A stretch of DNA of 64,000 nucleotides from Ruminiclostridium cellobioparum DSM 1351 = ATCC 15832 (GTDB lineage Bacteria; Bacillota; Clostridia; Acetivibrionales; DSM-1351), in NCBI RefSeq assembly GCF_000621505.1, contig NZ_KK211289.1:1-64000 (forward strand), in the 5' to 3' direction. A model generated the notes under the pieces. The model was not told the origin of the DNA. It searched no databases and saw nothing but the letters and a program-made list of their open reading frames with translations. Positions 8,175 through 18,242 of this stretch are shown here, piece after piece (the first letter of the stretch is position 1; each line of letters opens with the position of its first letter). The position numbers were made by a program, and so were the translations under genes.

Positions 8175-9728
8175 TTAGTTACCGTAGTGGCCTTTATATG
8201 AGGCTAATACCAGACTTTCTTCCTTAATTTCATCACCCGAAAACTCATCGGTTTTAATCCCATTGGAAACTACGATAACCCTGTCTGCAATAGCCACAAT
8301 TTCCTTCAATTCGGATGAAATAACAATTATAGACAGGCCTCTTTCGGCGTATTGGTTAATAATATCAAAGACTTCAGTTTTTGCACCAATGTCGATACCC
8401 CTGCTGGGTTCATCAAGCAAAAGAATCTTGGGACTTGTCAGAATACCCTTGCCTATAACTACCTTCTGTTGGTTTCCGCCTGACAGTGATAAGATTGGCA
8501 GGCTTTTGTCCGCAACCTTTATATGAATATCTTTTATCTGTTCATCAATAAATTTATTTTCCTTTTTGGAGTCAACAAAAAAAGCTTTTGCATAATTTTT
8601 CAGACTGGAAAGAGATATGTTCTTGCCTATATCCAGAGTCTGAATGATCCCTTCTCTCTGTCTGTCCTCCGGAACGATTGCAAAGCCTCTGTCAAGCTGC
8701 TCGGATATGTTCCTGACTTTAAGTGCTTTACCTTCCAGATTTATTGTTCCGGTATGCTCGGGTCTAAGCCCCATGATACATTCAAATATCTCTGTTCTGC
8801 CCGAGCCCATAAGTCCATATATTCCAAGTATTTCACCTTTTTTCAGATCAAAACAGACATTGTCCAGCAGATACCCTCCGCCGCTTTTGGGCAGTGTGAG
8901 GTCTTTAACCTCCAATACCTTTTCCTGCCTGCTCCAGTCTATTTTCCTGTCTCTTTTGGGGTAGGACTTGCCCTCTCCAACCATCTGCTGTACGATCCAG
9001 GGCACACTTATGTCCTTTACCGCCGCATTTGCAACAAATTTACCATCCCGTAATACTGTTACATAGTCACCTATCTTCATTATTTCTTCAAGCCTGTGAG
9101 AAATATATATGATTGATATGCCTTCAGCAGTTAATTCCCGCATTAATTTAAACAGTACATCAACTTCCTGCTGGCTGAGTGATGAAGTCGGTTCATCCAT
9201 AATCAATATCTTCAGGTCATCCTGAATCAGATTTCTGGCTATTTCTATCATTTGCTGCTGACCGACCCTCAAATCCCCCACCAGGGTGTTGGCATCCAAA
9301 GGGTGTTCAAGTTTATTCAGAATTTTATTTGTCAGTCCTATATGTGTTTTATTATCGAGAATCAATTTTCCCCTGGTCTTTTCTTTTGCCATAAAGATAT
9401 TCTGATATACCGAAAGATTTGGAAACAGGCTCAGCTCCTGATGTATAATGCCTATTCCATGTTTTCTTGCCTCAGTGGTATCCCTGAACAAAACCTCTTC
9501 CCCGTCCATGTAGATCTTTCCGGAGGATGGCTGTTCAATACCTGCAATAATCTTCATCAGTGTGGATTTCCCCGCCCCGTTTTCTCCGATCAAAACGTTA
9601 ACCTTGCCCTTTATTACATCAAAGGAGACATTATCCAGGGCTTTGGTGCCGGGATAGATCTTATCCATGCATTCGGCATGCAGGCAAACATTGTTCTGCG
9701 AGAAGTCTTTCAAGCTAACTTTATCCAT
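8175..9728 (-). CDS. rbsA: Ribose-type ABC transporter, fused double ATPase
   Basis: Cytoplasmic energising subunit of the CUT2 importer, 517 aa, with two ATPase modules as in RbsA/MglA/XylG. The first half has Walker A GENGAGKST (about 48), signature LRVGQQQ and Walker B ILIMDEPTSSL. The second half has the degenerate Walker A GLMGSGRTE, signature LSGGNQQK and Walker B LLLDEPSRGID. The altered second Walker A is normal for this family. This is the only ABC ATPase gene in the window. It lies between the DUF2291 lipoprotein gene and rbsC with about 20-base gaps. Confidence 0.93.
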   Translation of the reverse strand: MDKVSLKDFSQNNVCLHAECMDKIYPGTKALDNVSFDVIKGKVNVLIGENGAGKSTLMKIIAGIEQPSSGKIYMDGEEVLFRDTTEARKHGIGIIHQELSLFPNLSVYQNIFMAKEKTRGKLILDNKTHIGLTNKILNKLEHPLDANTLVGDLRVGQQQMIEIARNLIQDDLKILIMDEPTSSLSQQEVDVLFKLMRELTAEGISIIYISHRLEEIMKIGDYVTVLRDGKFVANAAVKDISVPWIVQQMVGEGKSYPKRDRKIDWSRQEKVLEVKDLTLPKSGGGYLLDNVCFDLKKGEILGIYGLMGSGRTEIFECIMGLRPEHTGTINLEGKALKVRNISEQLDRGFAIVPEDRQREGIIQTLDIGKNISLSSLKNYAKAFFVDSKKENKFIDEQIKDIHIKVADKSLPILSLSGGNQQKVVIGKGILTSPKILLLDEPSRGIDIGAKTEVFDIINQYAERGLSIIVISSELKEIVAIADRVIVVSNGIKTDEFSGDEIKEESLVLASYKGHYGN

Positions 9729-9749
9729 TGCGGTGTTTTGCCCCCTCTT

Positions 9750-10391
9750 CTATTTCACATTTAAAGCAACCGGAGTAATTAAAATAAGATCTTCCTTGTC
9801 TGCCGTAAAGCAGCCGGTAAATTCGATTTTCTTACCTTCCAAGGAAGCAAGGTCCACCGGTTTTATTATTTTTTCCTCAACAATTTTATGAATACTCTGG
9901 GATACTGCGGCAAAATCAACCTGATTCTTATATTCCTCAAATTTGATTATATTTAACGAATCCCTTATGGAAGTACCCTTAAATACCGGACCAACCTGCA
10001 GCCTGATAACAGCCGGGCCGGTATAGCCCTCCAGAGTCACTTCCATATAGCCCGATTTCTTTTCGGTGTTGACTTCCTTTACCGTTGCCTCGCCCTTTAC
10101 CGTATAATTAAGCTCGCCTGATGTACCCATGGAATACTTTCCGTACTTCTTGTCCAGAGATTTGAAATCCCCGTTGGCCTCATTTAAGAAAGCAAGCAGG
10201 TCCACCGCCTTTTCAGTCAACTCGGGAACTGCTTTTGAGTCCCATATCCCTGCAACATCATCCCCCGCATTGAATTGGGTCTCACCTGTCAATTTATATT
10301 CTTCGCCGGTTTTAACAATCTTGATGCAGCCTGTTAATGATGAAAGCATTAAAACTGCTGCCAGCAACACAAGCAAAACTTTCTTTTTCAT
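9750..10391 (-). CDS. DUF2291-family lipoprotein of sugar ABC operon
   Basis: Predicted lipoprotein of 213 aa. The start is ATG 10391 (AAGGAGG six to seven bases upstream); the signal peptide ends in LSSLTGC with Cys22. The mature part (VAGIWDSKAVPELTEKAVDL, GPVFKGTSIRDSLNIIKFEEY) fits the DUF2291 family as I recognise it, a group found beside ribose-type ABC transporters. Its biochemical role is not known to me; an accessory role at the outer face of the RbsABC complex is inferred from the location between rbsB and rbsA. The assignment is motif recognition and should be confirmed with a profile. Confidence 0.75.
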   Translation of the reverse strand: MKKKVLLVLLAAVLMLSSLTGCIKIVKTGEEYKLTGETQFNAGDDVAGIWDSKAVPELTEKAVDLLAFLNEANGDFKSLDKKYGKYSMGTSGELNYTVKGEATVKEVNTEKKSGYMEVTLEGYTGPAVIRLQVGPVFKGTSIRDSLNIIKFEEYKNQVDFAAVSQSIHKIVEEKIIKPVDLASLEGKKIEFTGCFTADKEDLILITPVALNVK

Positions 10392-10565
10392 ATACTTCCT
10401 CCTTGTCCTGATAGAATATCTTGTCTTTTGTGAGCTTCTCATAATGATAAAAGAAAATTCGAAAATCAATTACATCTCAAAATATCATCAAAGTCCATAA
10501 ATAGCTAGAAATTTATGAATTCAGGAGGCTTTGCGGACTGATAATAACTGACTTTTTTCGGATTT

Positions 10566-10636
10566 AAGGGGCTGCTGCCAATTTAAGCAATTGAAATATC
10601 TGCATTACATTTGCTTTATTCTGCAACAGTCCCCTT
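10566..10636 (-). other. Intercistronic stem-loop between rbsB and the DUF2291 gene
   Basis: AAGGGGCTGCTG (10566-10577) pairs with CAACAGTCCCCTT (10624-10636) with one bulge. It sits in the 280-base gap behind rbsB and has no T-run, so it is more likely an mRNA-stabilising or processing hairpin that keeps binding-protein mRNA abundant than a full terminator. The rest of the gap is AT-rich with nothing recognisable. Confidence 0.5.
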
Positions 10637-10671
10637 ATTAACTATACAATATTATTTACTATTATTCGCTA

Positions 10672-11730
<1,059 letters not shown>

Positions 11731-11840
11731 TTACATCCTCCCGAAAATTTAATATATATTTTTTATATAGATACTACGGAGTTTGACCCCCCGTCAGTTC
11801 CCGCAACGGTGCCCGGTATGGGCAGTTTAAAAAACGTAAT

Positions 11841-12776
11841 TTACCTGTTCAGCAATTCTTTTGCTATACTGACCAATCCGGTTTCATTTAAGCCGTAGTA
11901 GTCAAATATCTCTTTGGATACTCCCGTCACTACCGGCTCATCAGGCAGCGCCAGGTTGATCACTTTTTTCGGAGCGGTACTTGCTACAATCTGGCTGACC
12001 ATAGCTCCAAGCCCGCCATATTGTGAATGCTCCTCCATTGTTATTATAGCCCCTGTCTCAGCAGCAGCCTTTTCTACGGCAGCCCTATCAATAGGCTTGA
12101 CACAATACATATCCAGAACTCTTACCGATATACCCTGTTCCTGCAGGATCCCGGCAGCTTTCTGAGCCGGCTTTACCAGCTCCCCGCAGGCTATAACGGT
12201 CAGATCGGTGCCTTCATGGACAACGGTTGCCCTGTCCATTTCAAAGTCCAGCCCGCCCTCTTCATAAACATCTTCCACAGGATTTCGTCCCACACGTATG
12301 TAGGCCGGTTTTTCATCTTTCAGCAGATTTTCGAATAAAGCCCTGGTCTGTATACGGTCGCTTGGAATGTATACCCTCATATTTGGTATTGAGGTCATTG
12401 ATGCAATATCCTGTGCCGAGTGATGGGTCATTCCCAGGGCCCCATAGCTGACACCTCCGCTGATGCCGATAAGCTTTACATTCGTATTGGAGTAAGCCAC
12501 ATCAACCTTTGCCTGTTCCATGCTCCTTGTGGACAGAAAACAGGCCGGAGAAGCGACATAGGCTTTTTTGCCGCATTTTGCAAGCCCTGCTGCAATGGAT
12601 ACGATGTTTTGTTCGGCAATACCTGTCTCCACAAACTGTTCCGGATGGGTATCCGCAAAAGGAGCTAATGAAGCAGAACCTCTGGAATCGCTGCAAAGAA
12701 CTACAATATCCTTATCAGTGTTTGCTTTCTCTACTAAAATATCACATATTGCCTGACGATTTGGTATTTTATTCAT
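11841..12776 (-). CDS. Transketolase, C-terminal subunit
   Basis: Second half of a split transketolase, 311 aa, carrying the pyrimidine-binding and C-terminal domains. Together with the N-terminal subunit it would transfer two-carbon units between pentose, heptose and hexose phosphates with thiamine diphosphate. The catalytic Glu that activates the cofactor is in the GIAEQNIVSIAAGLA segment; the C-terminal domain includes VRVLDMYCVKPID and ITMEEHSQYGGLG. The start ATG 12776 overlaps the end of the N-terminal gene by 8 bases and has AGAGGAGG upstream, showing translational coupling. Split transketolases of this type are common in Firmicutes and Archaea. Confidence 0.9.
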   Translation of the reverse strand: MNKIPNRQAICDILVEKANTDKDIVVLCSDSRGSASLAPFADTHPEQFVETGIAEQNIVSIAAGLAKCGKKAYVASPACFLSTRSMEQAKVDVAYSNTNVKLIGISGGVSYGALGMTHHSAQDIASMTSIPNMRVYIPSDRIQTRALFENLLKDEKPAYIRVGRNPVEDVYEEGGLDFEMDRATVVHEGTDLTVIACGELVKPAQKAAGILQEQGISVRVLDMYCVKPIDRAAVEKAAAETGAIITMEEHSQYGGLGAMVSQIVASTAPKKVINLALPDEPVVTGVSKEIFDYYGLNETGLVSIAKELLNR

Positions 12777-13593
12777 TTGCCGCCAACCTCCTCTGGTCCA
12801 ACTCTGCAATTGCCCTCTCATACTCATCCTGACCCGGAATCTTATGATGCCACTGTTTTGAATTTTCCATAAAGGATACTCCATAGCCTTTTATAGTATC
12901 GGCAATAATCACTGTGGGCTTGCCCTTTGCTGCCTTGGCAGCCTCAAATGCCTTATCCAGGGCTTCCAGGTTGTTGCCCTCGGCATGTATCACATTCCAG
13001 CCGAAACTGCTCCATCTTTCGTCCTGGTTGTCCTGGTTCATAACTTCTTCTGTGGTTCCGGAGATCTGCAGACGGTTTCTGTCCACTACCGCCGTGAGAT
13101 TATCCAGCTTGTAGTGTCCGGCCGCCATGGCCCCTTCCCACACCGAGCCCTCTGCCAGTTCACCGTCCCCCATGACTGTATACACTCTGTAGGAGGATTT
13201 ATTCATCCTTGCAGCCAGTGCCATGCCAACTGCCACAGACAGGCCATGTCCCAGGGAACCGGAATTCATTTCGATGCCGTTAACCTTGTTGGTAGGGTGT
13301 CCGATATATTTTGATTTAAATTGTGAATAGGTTTCCAGATCTGCTTTGGGAAAAAAGCCTCTCCCTGCCAGAACACTGTACAGGGCTTCCACACAATGCC
13401 CCTTGCTGAGAATAAATCTATCCCTTTCACTGTCGTTAACTGTTTCGGGCGAAACGTTCATATGCTTGAAATAAAGAGTTACCAGTATATCCATGACACT
13501 GAAATCTCCGCCGATATGCCCCGTCTTTGCTTTAAAAATCATATTGAGTACATCTTTTCTCAGCTCAAAAGACAATGCCTTCAAATTGTTCAT
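12769..13593 (-). CDS. Transketolase, N-terminal subunit
   Basis: Thiamine-diphosphate-binding half of the split transketolase, 274 aa. The GDG...N cofactor motif is seen as MGDGELAEGSVWEGAM followed by VVDRNRLQISG; HTLGHGLS-type residues appear as SGSLGHGLSVAVGMAL. The start is ATG 13593, six bases after GAGGGGG; a GTG at 13611 overlaps that site. A small GC hairpin (CACCGC/GCGGTG, 13601-13616) lies just upstream and may affect translation. A dedicated transketolase inside a ribose-type operon suggests that the imported sugar is fed directly into the non-oxidative pentose phosphate pathway. Confidence 0.9.
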   Translation of the reverse strand: MNNLKALSFELRKDVLNMIFKAKTGHIGGDFSVMDILVTLYFKHMNVSPETVNDSERDRFILSKGHCVEALYSVLAGRGFFPKADLETYSQFKSKYIGHPTNKVNGIEMNSGSLGHGLSVAVGMALAARMNKSSYRVYTVMGDGELAEGSVWEGAMAAGHYKLDNLTAVVDRNRLQISGTTEEVMNQDNQDERWSSFGWNVIHAEGNNLEALDKAFEAAKAAKGKPTVIIADTIKGYGVSFMENSKQWHHKIPGQDEYERAIAELDQRRLAANE

Positions 13594-13682
13594 TAATATC
13601 CCCCTCTCCACCGCGGAAGCGGTGTAGCAAAAAGTAATAAAAATTTTAATCTGTTACAAATCAACTGCATACGATATATCAA

Positions 13683-15083
13683 TTACTCTCCTCTGAGATA
13701 TGCTTTAACGTCTTCTTCCACCGGGTCATAAAAATCCGGCTTGACATTGATATATTTGCAGGCCTCATATAATACCGGGACAATGTTTTTGTGAATCCCC
13801 ACGCAATGGTGGATATATGGCCCGGAAACCAGCTTTTCCTCCAGCCTTTTCAAGTTGTCCACTTCTATCCAGAGATAGGTACCTTTTGTATAGGGGCCTT
13901 CAATTGCCCTTGCATTGCCCAGCAGAAGTGAATACTCTCCGTTGTCCCCGTCAAACCTGCACAGTGTAAGCTCGCCGTGTTTTGCTTCTGCTTCCACAGA
14001 TCCCGGGTAGCTGAATGCAAGGGGGTAACCCAGCGTAGGCTTTTCCCTGGCTACCGAAACCGGCCATGGTCCGCAGTGCTGGAGCAGCTCACCGTTTTCA
14101 TTGTCCGGGTGGCGTACCGTCCAGTCTGCGAAGAAGGATCTTGTCTCACCCATACCTGCGGCTTCGGCCAGCAATGAAGTTATTGCACCATGGATATCCG
14201 TTTCGCAGACAACCGGAATGCCTTCATCGTTCAAAAGCGAGTTTGCCGCACAAGGCATGATTCCCAGTTCAGACTGCAGGCAGTTCCAGCACTGCAGTGC
14301 AATGGCATTGCAGCCGTATTTAGCGGCCAGTCCCTGCATTGCAACCTTCATTGCCGCAACATTCTCCAGGTGCTGGTCAGCAATTTTAACATTCATTTCA
14401 GCTTTTATGGTCTCTATGACTTTTTCAACTTCCGTCTTTTCCTCTTTGGCTGCATTTACCGCATATATCAGTTCGGGCATTGGGATGGGAGAGAGCTGTA
14501 TGTTGAATTTCTCAAGCAATTCCCCCTCGTTGCACATTGTGGACCAGAAATCAAACGGTCTTGTGGAAATCTGCAATATCCTTGTATTTCTAAAGGTTTT
14601 AACAACATTGCATACAGCCAGGAAGTCCTTCATACCTCTTTCAAACTCCGGATCATTCAATCTGCAGTTGGACATATATGTGAAAGGAACTCTGAATCTT
14701 CTCAACACCTTTCCGGTGGCAAAGAGTCCGCACTGGCTGTCTCTCAGGCGTATCCCCTTTTCATCGGGTCTTTCATCCCGCGGGCCCCATAATAACACAG
14801 GAACATTCAAGGCTTTGGCCAATCTGGCACATACATATTCGGTACCAAAGTTGCAGTGTGGTAAAAACAGTCCGTCAATTTTTTCAGACTTGAACTTTTC
14901 CGCAATCTTCTTCATATCTTCGTCGTCATACAGAAGTCCTTCGGAGTTAATATCCGTAATATCAACAAATTCCACATTCAATTCCTTGAGTTTATCTCTT
15001 GTGAGGTTACCGAATTTGATTGCATCCGGTGCGCTGAATATACTTCTTCTGGTGGGTGCAAAGCCGATTTTCACTTTACTCAT
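13683..15083 (-). CDS. L-fucose/L-arabinose isomerase-family protein
   Basis: Predicted aldose-ketose isomerase, 466 aa, of the fucose/arabinose isomerase fold. Recognised parts are the N-terminal KIGFAPTRRSIFSAPDA, DGLFLPHCNFGTEYVCARLAK, GPRDERPDEKGIRLRDSQCG, and the central QCWNCLQSELGIMPCAANS and CETDIHGAITSLLA segments, whose Glu and Asp are the usual metal ligands. The C-terminal barrel contains CRFDGDNGEYSLLLGNARA. I start it at ATG 15083, nine bases after GGAG; the in-frame ATG at 15098 has a poorer site. It is the first gene of the sugar operon, so it probably acts on the sugar brought in by RbsABC. The substrate cannot be told from sequence. Confidence 0.78.
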   Translation of the reverse strand: MSKVKIGFAPTRRSIFSAPDAIKFGNLTRDKLKELNVEFVDITDINSEGLLYDDEDMKKIAEKFKSEKIDGLFLPHCNFGTEYVCARLAKALNVPVLLWGPRDERPDEKGIRLRDSQCGLFATGKVLRRFRVPFTYMSNCRLNDPEFERGMKDFLAVCNVVKTFRNTRILQISTRPFDFWSTMCNEGELLEKFNIQLSPIPMPELIYAVNAAKEEKTEVEKVIETIKAEMNVKIADQHLENVAAMKVAMQGLAAKYGCNAIALQCWNCLQSELGIMPCAANSLLNDEGIPVVCETDIHGAITSLLAEAAGMGETRSFFADWTVRHPDNENGELLQHCGPWPVSVAREKPTLGYPLAFSYPGSVEAEAKHGELTLCRFDGDNGEYSLLLGNARAIEGPYTKGTYLWIEVDNLKRLEEKLVSGPYIHHCVGIHKNIVPVLYEACKYINVKPDFYDPVEEDVKAYLRGE

Positions 15084-15590
15084 TCTACATTTCTCCATTC
15101 TTTAGATATATTTTGTTTCGATGGTTATTGAATTAATCAAAGATAGGCCAGAAATTACTTATCTTAAATAATTACTTATCTTAAATTAGGTTTACATAAT
15201 TTCCTTTAAAAAGTATATTAATACACTATTTGCAAATAAAATAATTTATTAAAATAAATTACATAAAAATATAAGATAGCTGGTAAATTCTGTTTAGCAA
15301 TAGTATTTAAATTATTTAAATCAAGTATATATTTAATGTTTATCACTTAAGTATTATTATAAATCGTTTATTTAAATTTAGCAATAAATTTATTTAAATC
15401 TTTATACAATTTGTTGTATTTACACAGTATATATAGCATTAATTTATATATATTGCATAAATTAGTTTGATTATTGAGTACGTTTAGCTAAATGCATGTT
15501 TATAAATCTTTTAGTTAATAACTAAATGTATGGCTAATTATTTAGTGATTCATTTAGCAGTTGAATATAATACAATGAATCTTAAAATTG
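15084..15590. other. AT-rich upstream region of the sugar operon
   Basis: About 500 bases without a gene, built largely of A and T with many ATTTA/TTTAAAT blocks. It must contain the promoter of the isomerase-transketolase-rbs operon. The only clear structure is the tandem 17-bp repeat at 15153-15186; I could not pick one promoter with confidence in such AT-rich DNA. Confidence 0.6.
15153..15186. repeat. Perfect tandem duplication of 17 bp in an operon leader
   Basis: AATTACTTATCTTAAAT occurs twice head to tail with no spacer, at 15153-15169 and 15170-15186. It sits 70-103 bases before the isomerase start. A direct repeat at this place could be a regulator binding array, but strand slippage in AT-rich DNA is also possible. 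Confidence 0.65.
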
Positions 15591-15593
15591 AAT

Positions 15594-15652
15594 ACAAAAA
15601 AAGAGCTGCCTCAAACATAATGTAATAAGCATTATGCTTGAAACAGCTCTTG
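15594..15652 (-). terminator. Rho-independent terminator of the LplA-type transport operon
   Basis: On the minus strand CAAGAGCTGTTTCAAG...CTTTGAGGCAGCTCTT-type arms form a long stem (about 15,600-15,651, with GCATAATG/CATTATGT extending it) followed by a T-run at about 15,595-15,601. It lies about 20 bases past the stop of the binding-protein gene that ends at 15,670. Confidence 0.85.
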
Positions 15653-15669
15653 GGGTTATGCCTTAGGAT

Positions 15670-17235
15670 TTATTTTTTAGCGGCTAAAAAGTCATCAACC
15701 TGCTTCTGAGCATCGGCGCAAACCTTGTTGATACCTGCTTTTTCAAGAGATTCCTTCATCTTTGGATAATACTTGTCATAATCAACGATACCTTCGTTTA
15801 ACGGATTACCCATATTTTTACCGACAGTTGCCAGAGTAGCAATTTCAGTCTTTACAGCTTCAGGATTATATACCCAACCCAAAAGCTTCTCAGGTTTCGC
15901 AGATTCATTGAATTCCTTCATCTTGGTCCATTTATCCGGACTCTCATTTGCCCACAGGTAATCAAGGAACTGGTCTCCTCCCATTGCCCACTGGGCAATT
16001 CCTGTATAACCGGAATTATCGGCGGTTACTCCATCCGCAAAATCAATCTGATTTTCACCTATCTTCTTATAATGCTTGTTTTCAATACCCCAATCCAGGA
16101 GATTCTTTATTTGTTTGTCGTTGAACAATAAATTAATAAACATCATAGCTCTTGCAGGGTCCTCTGAGGTTCTTGGAATAACGAGCATGGAATTTGTCAG
16201 GTCACCGGTTGTGGCATAATAAGGAATATCCTTATATGCATTTACCTGTATCAAATCATATCCCAACTGTGCCTTCATTTCATCGTTCTTGCCCGGCTTA
16301 AGCTGTTCTCCCCACATGAATGCCTTCTGGGCTTTCTTAACAGGCATAGAGTCTTTGAGTGTGGCAACATCCTTATTTATGTAACCCTTATTGTACCATT
16401 CTCTGGTCATTTTTATCACGTTTATATACTCAGGTGTTTCCTGGAGATTTACAACTTTAATATCCCCGTCGGTCTTCTGATATCCTACCGGAACCTCTGT
16501 CTGTGATATATGAACCAATGCATCCTGGGTAAAATAAGAAGCATGGTCACCCTGTGCAGAAACGAATGGCACTATTCCAGGTTCCTTTTCCTTAATTGTC
16601 TTCAGCATGGGTTCAAAATCCGCTGGAGTCTTTATATTGGAAAAATCAAAATTATATTTCTCTGCTAAAGCTTTGTTAACAAGTACTCCGCCTACACCAA
16701 ACATATCCTTGTTGGTAGGGATTGCATAAAGCTTGCCGTTAATAACCGGTGCCTTGAGATAAGCTGGGTTGATATTCTTTGTAATATCTGCTCCGTATTG
16801 TGCAAGCAGATCATCCAGCTCAAGCCATGCCTTCTGGGCTACAAATGTACTCCAGCCCCACCAGGAAGGTGAAAACATGACATCAATCTTTTCACCGGAA
16901 GCTACCACCAGTTTCTGTTTGTCCTGATAGCTATCCCAGAAAAAGTAATTAAGCTTGATGGTTGCGTTGATTTTTTCAGTTAAAAGCTTGCTTACTTCGT
17001 CCTGAATTAATGGGAGGTCCTTTGTTTGAGGAGCCAGGAAATAACAGTTCAGCTCATAAGGTTTCAATTCAGGAGCCTTGCTTTCGGCCGAAGCAGAACT
17101 GTCAGCAACTGAAGCCTGACTGTTTGACGAAGACGACACAGTACTGTCCTTTGAGCCTCCGCAGCCTGTTAAAACAACACTGCAAATAAATACCAGGGCA
17201 AAAACAATACACCCCATTTTTTTCATCCTATTCAT
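15670..17235 (-). CDS. Extracellular solute-binding lipoprotein, LplA/DUF3502 type
   Basis: Sugar- or oligosaccharide-binding lipoprotein of a CUT1 ABC importer, 521 aa. The lipobox VVLTGC has Cys25, then a Ser-rich linker. The mature part resembles the LplA/YtcQ group: NCYFLAPQTKDLPLIQDEVS, MFSPSWWGWSTFVAQKAW, YAIPTNKDMFGVGGVLVNK, and the long C-terminal DUF3502-like half. Its length of over 500 aa fits that group rather than the ~430-aa UgpB group. The start has AAGGAGG upstream. It is the last gene of its operon, behind two LplB/LplC-type permeases, its likely partners. The substrate is unknown; LplA-type systems often carry plant oligosaccharides such as uronides. Confidence 0.85.
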   Translation of the reverse strand: MNRMKKMGCIVFALVFICSVVLTGCGGSKDSTVSSSSNSQASVADSSASAESKAPELKPYELNCYFLAPQTKDLPLIQDEVSKLLTEKINATIKLNYFFWDSYQDKQKLVVASGEKIDVMFSPSWWGWSTFVAQKAWLELDDLLAQYGADITKNINPAYLKAPVINGKLYAIPTNKDMFGVGGVLVNKALAEKYNFDFSNIKTPADFEPMLKTIKEKEPGIVPFVSAQGDHASYFTQDALVHISQTEVPVGYQKTDGDIKVVNLQETPEYINVIKMTREWYNKGYINKDVATLKDSMPVKKAQKAFMWGEQLKPGKNDEMKAQLGYDLIQVNAYKDIPYYATTGDLTNSMLVIPRTSEDPARAMMFINLLFNDKQIKNLLDWGIENKHYKKIGENQIDFADGVTADNSGYTGIAQWAMGGDQFLDYLWANESPDKWTKMKEFNESAKPEKLLGWVYNPEAVKTEIATLATVGKNMGNPLNEGIVDYDKYYPKMKESLEKAGINKVCADAQKQVDDFLAAKK

Positions 17236-17303
17236 TTATTTTCCTCCTTCAATATGAAAATAATATATTGACCGGCAAACAGATACAAACCAATCTGCCG
17301 GAA

Positions 17304-18227
17304 TCAACCTTTTACAGCACCAATGGTGAGACCTTTAATGAAATATTTCTGAAAGAACGGGTATGCAAAAATTATCGGACCTATTCCAAGGATAGCCATT
17401 GCCATACGCAAGGTCTCTGCCGGCAGTTTGGCAAGTTCACTGGAAGTGCTCCCGATAGAAACCGCATGCGAGGAGGTTAAAAATTCTACCGAACGCAGGG
17501 CCTGATACATTGAGAACTGGATGTTGTAATATTTTGCATCATTGATAAAAAGCAGACACAGGTACCAGTCGTTCCAGTATGCCAGCATGGCAAACAGACC
17601 AACTGTTGCAATAGCAGGAGTTGATAATGGTACGACAATGGTATAAAATATCCTGAATTCGCTGGCACCGTCAATCCTGGCCGACTCCAGAATTGAATCG
17701 GGCAGATTTGTATTAAAAAATGTCTTCATTATCAACACATTAAATGCGTTTAGCAGAGCAGGAATAACAAGCACTGCTGGGTTGTTCTGCAGGTGAAGAT
17801 ATTTTGTATAAAGAATATACCATGGCACCAATCCACCCTGAAACAGCATGGTGAAAAACATAAAGAAGGAGAAAAAGTTCCTGTACTTAAATGACTTTCT
17901 GGATATTGGATAGGCATACATCATTGTAAGCAGCACACTGAAAAATGTACCTATAATACATGCCCCGATTGTGATGCCGTAAGCCCTGAACAGTTTTTCA
18001 GAATCCATAAACAGATATTTGTATGTACTGAAACTGATTTCACTGGGAAAAAACGAGTACCCGTTTGTCACAAGGGAGCTCTCGCTAGTGATGGACACCA
18101 TGAATACCAGAAGCAGCGGAGCTAGACAGACAATACAGTATATAATAAATACAGCGTTGAATATGGCATTTGAAACATGAGAAATAGAGTTTGATTGAAA
18201 GGATGATTTGGATGGTTTAGTCTTCAT
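17304..18227 (-). CDS. ABC transporter permease, LplC/YtcP (CUT1, MalG-like)
   Basis: Integral membrane subunit, 307 aa, six predicted helices. The cytoplasmic EAA loop that docks with the ATPase reads ESARIDGASEFRIFYTIVVPL (about 200-220). The C-terminus ends GLTIGAVKG, typical of the MalG/LplC class. N-terminal SFFPSEISFSTYKYLF is also characteristic. The start has AAGGAG upstream. It lies 15 bases after the partner permease. Confidence 0.9.
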   Translation of the reverse strand: MKTKPSKSSFQSNSISHVSNAIFNAVFIIYCIVCLAPLLLVFMVSITSESSLVTNGYSFFPSEISFSTYKYLFMDSEKLFRAYGITIGACIIGTFFSVLLTMMYAYPISRKSFKYRNFFSFFMFFTMLFQGGLVPWYILYTKYLHLQNNPAVLVIPALLNAFNVLIMKTFFNTNLPDSILESARIDGASEFRIFYTIVVPLSTPAIATVGLFAMLAYWNDWYLCLLFINDAKYYNIQFSMYQALRSVEFLTSSHAVSIGSTSSELAKLPAETLRMAMAILGIGPIIFAYPFFQKYFIKGLTIGAVKG

Positions 18228-18242
18228 AGTTTTTCTCCTTGT

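Noticed and set aside
8523-9053. Plus-strand 176-codon frame opposite rbsA
   Set aside because: It lies wholly antisense to the clear ABC ATPase gene and has no ribosome site or domain.
14101-15105. Plus-strand 334-codon frame opposite the isomerase gene
   Set aside because: Long, but fully antisense to a protein with clear family motifs; it has Ser/Leu-rich shadow composition and no ribosome site.
15190-15560. Repeated TTTAAAT/ATTTA blocks as a CRISPR or iteron array
   Set aside because: The units have no fixed length or spacing; this is AT-rich intergenic DNA.
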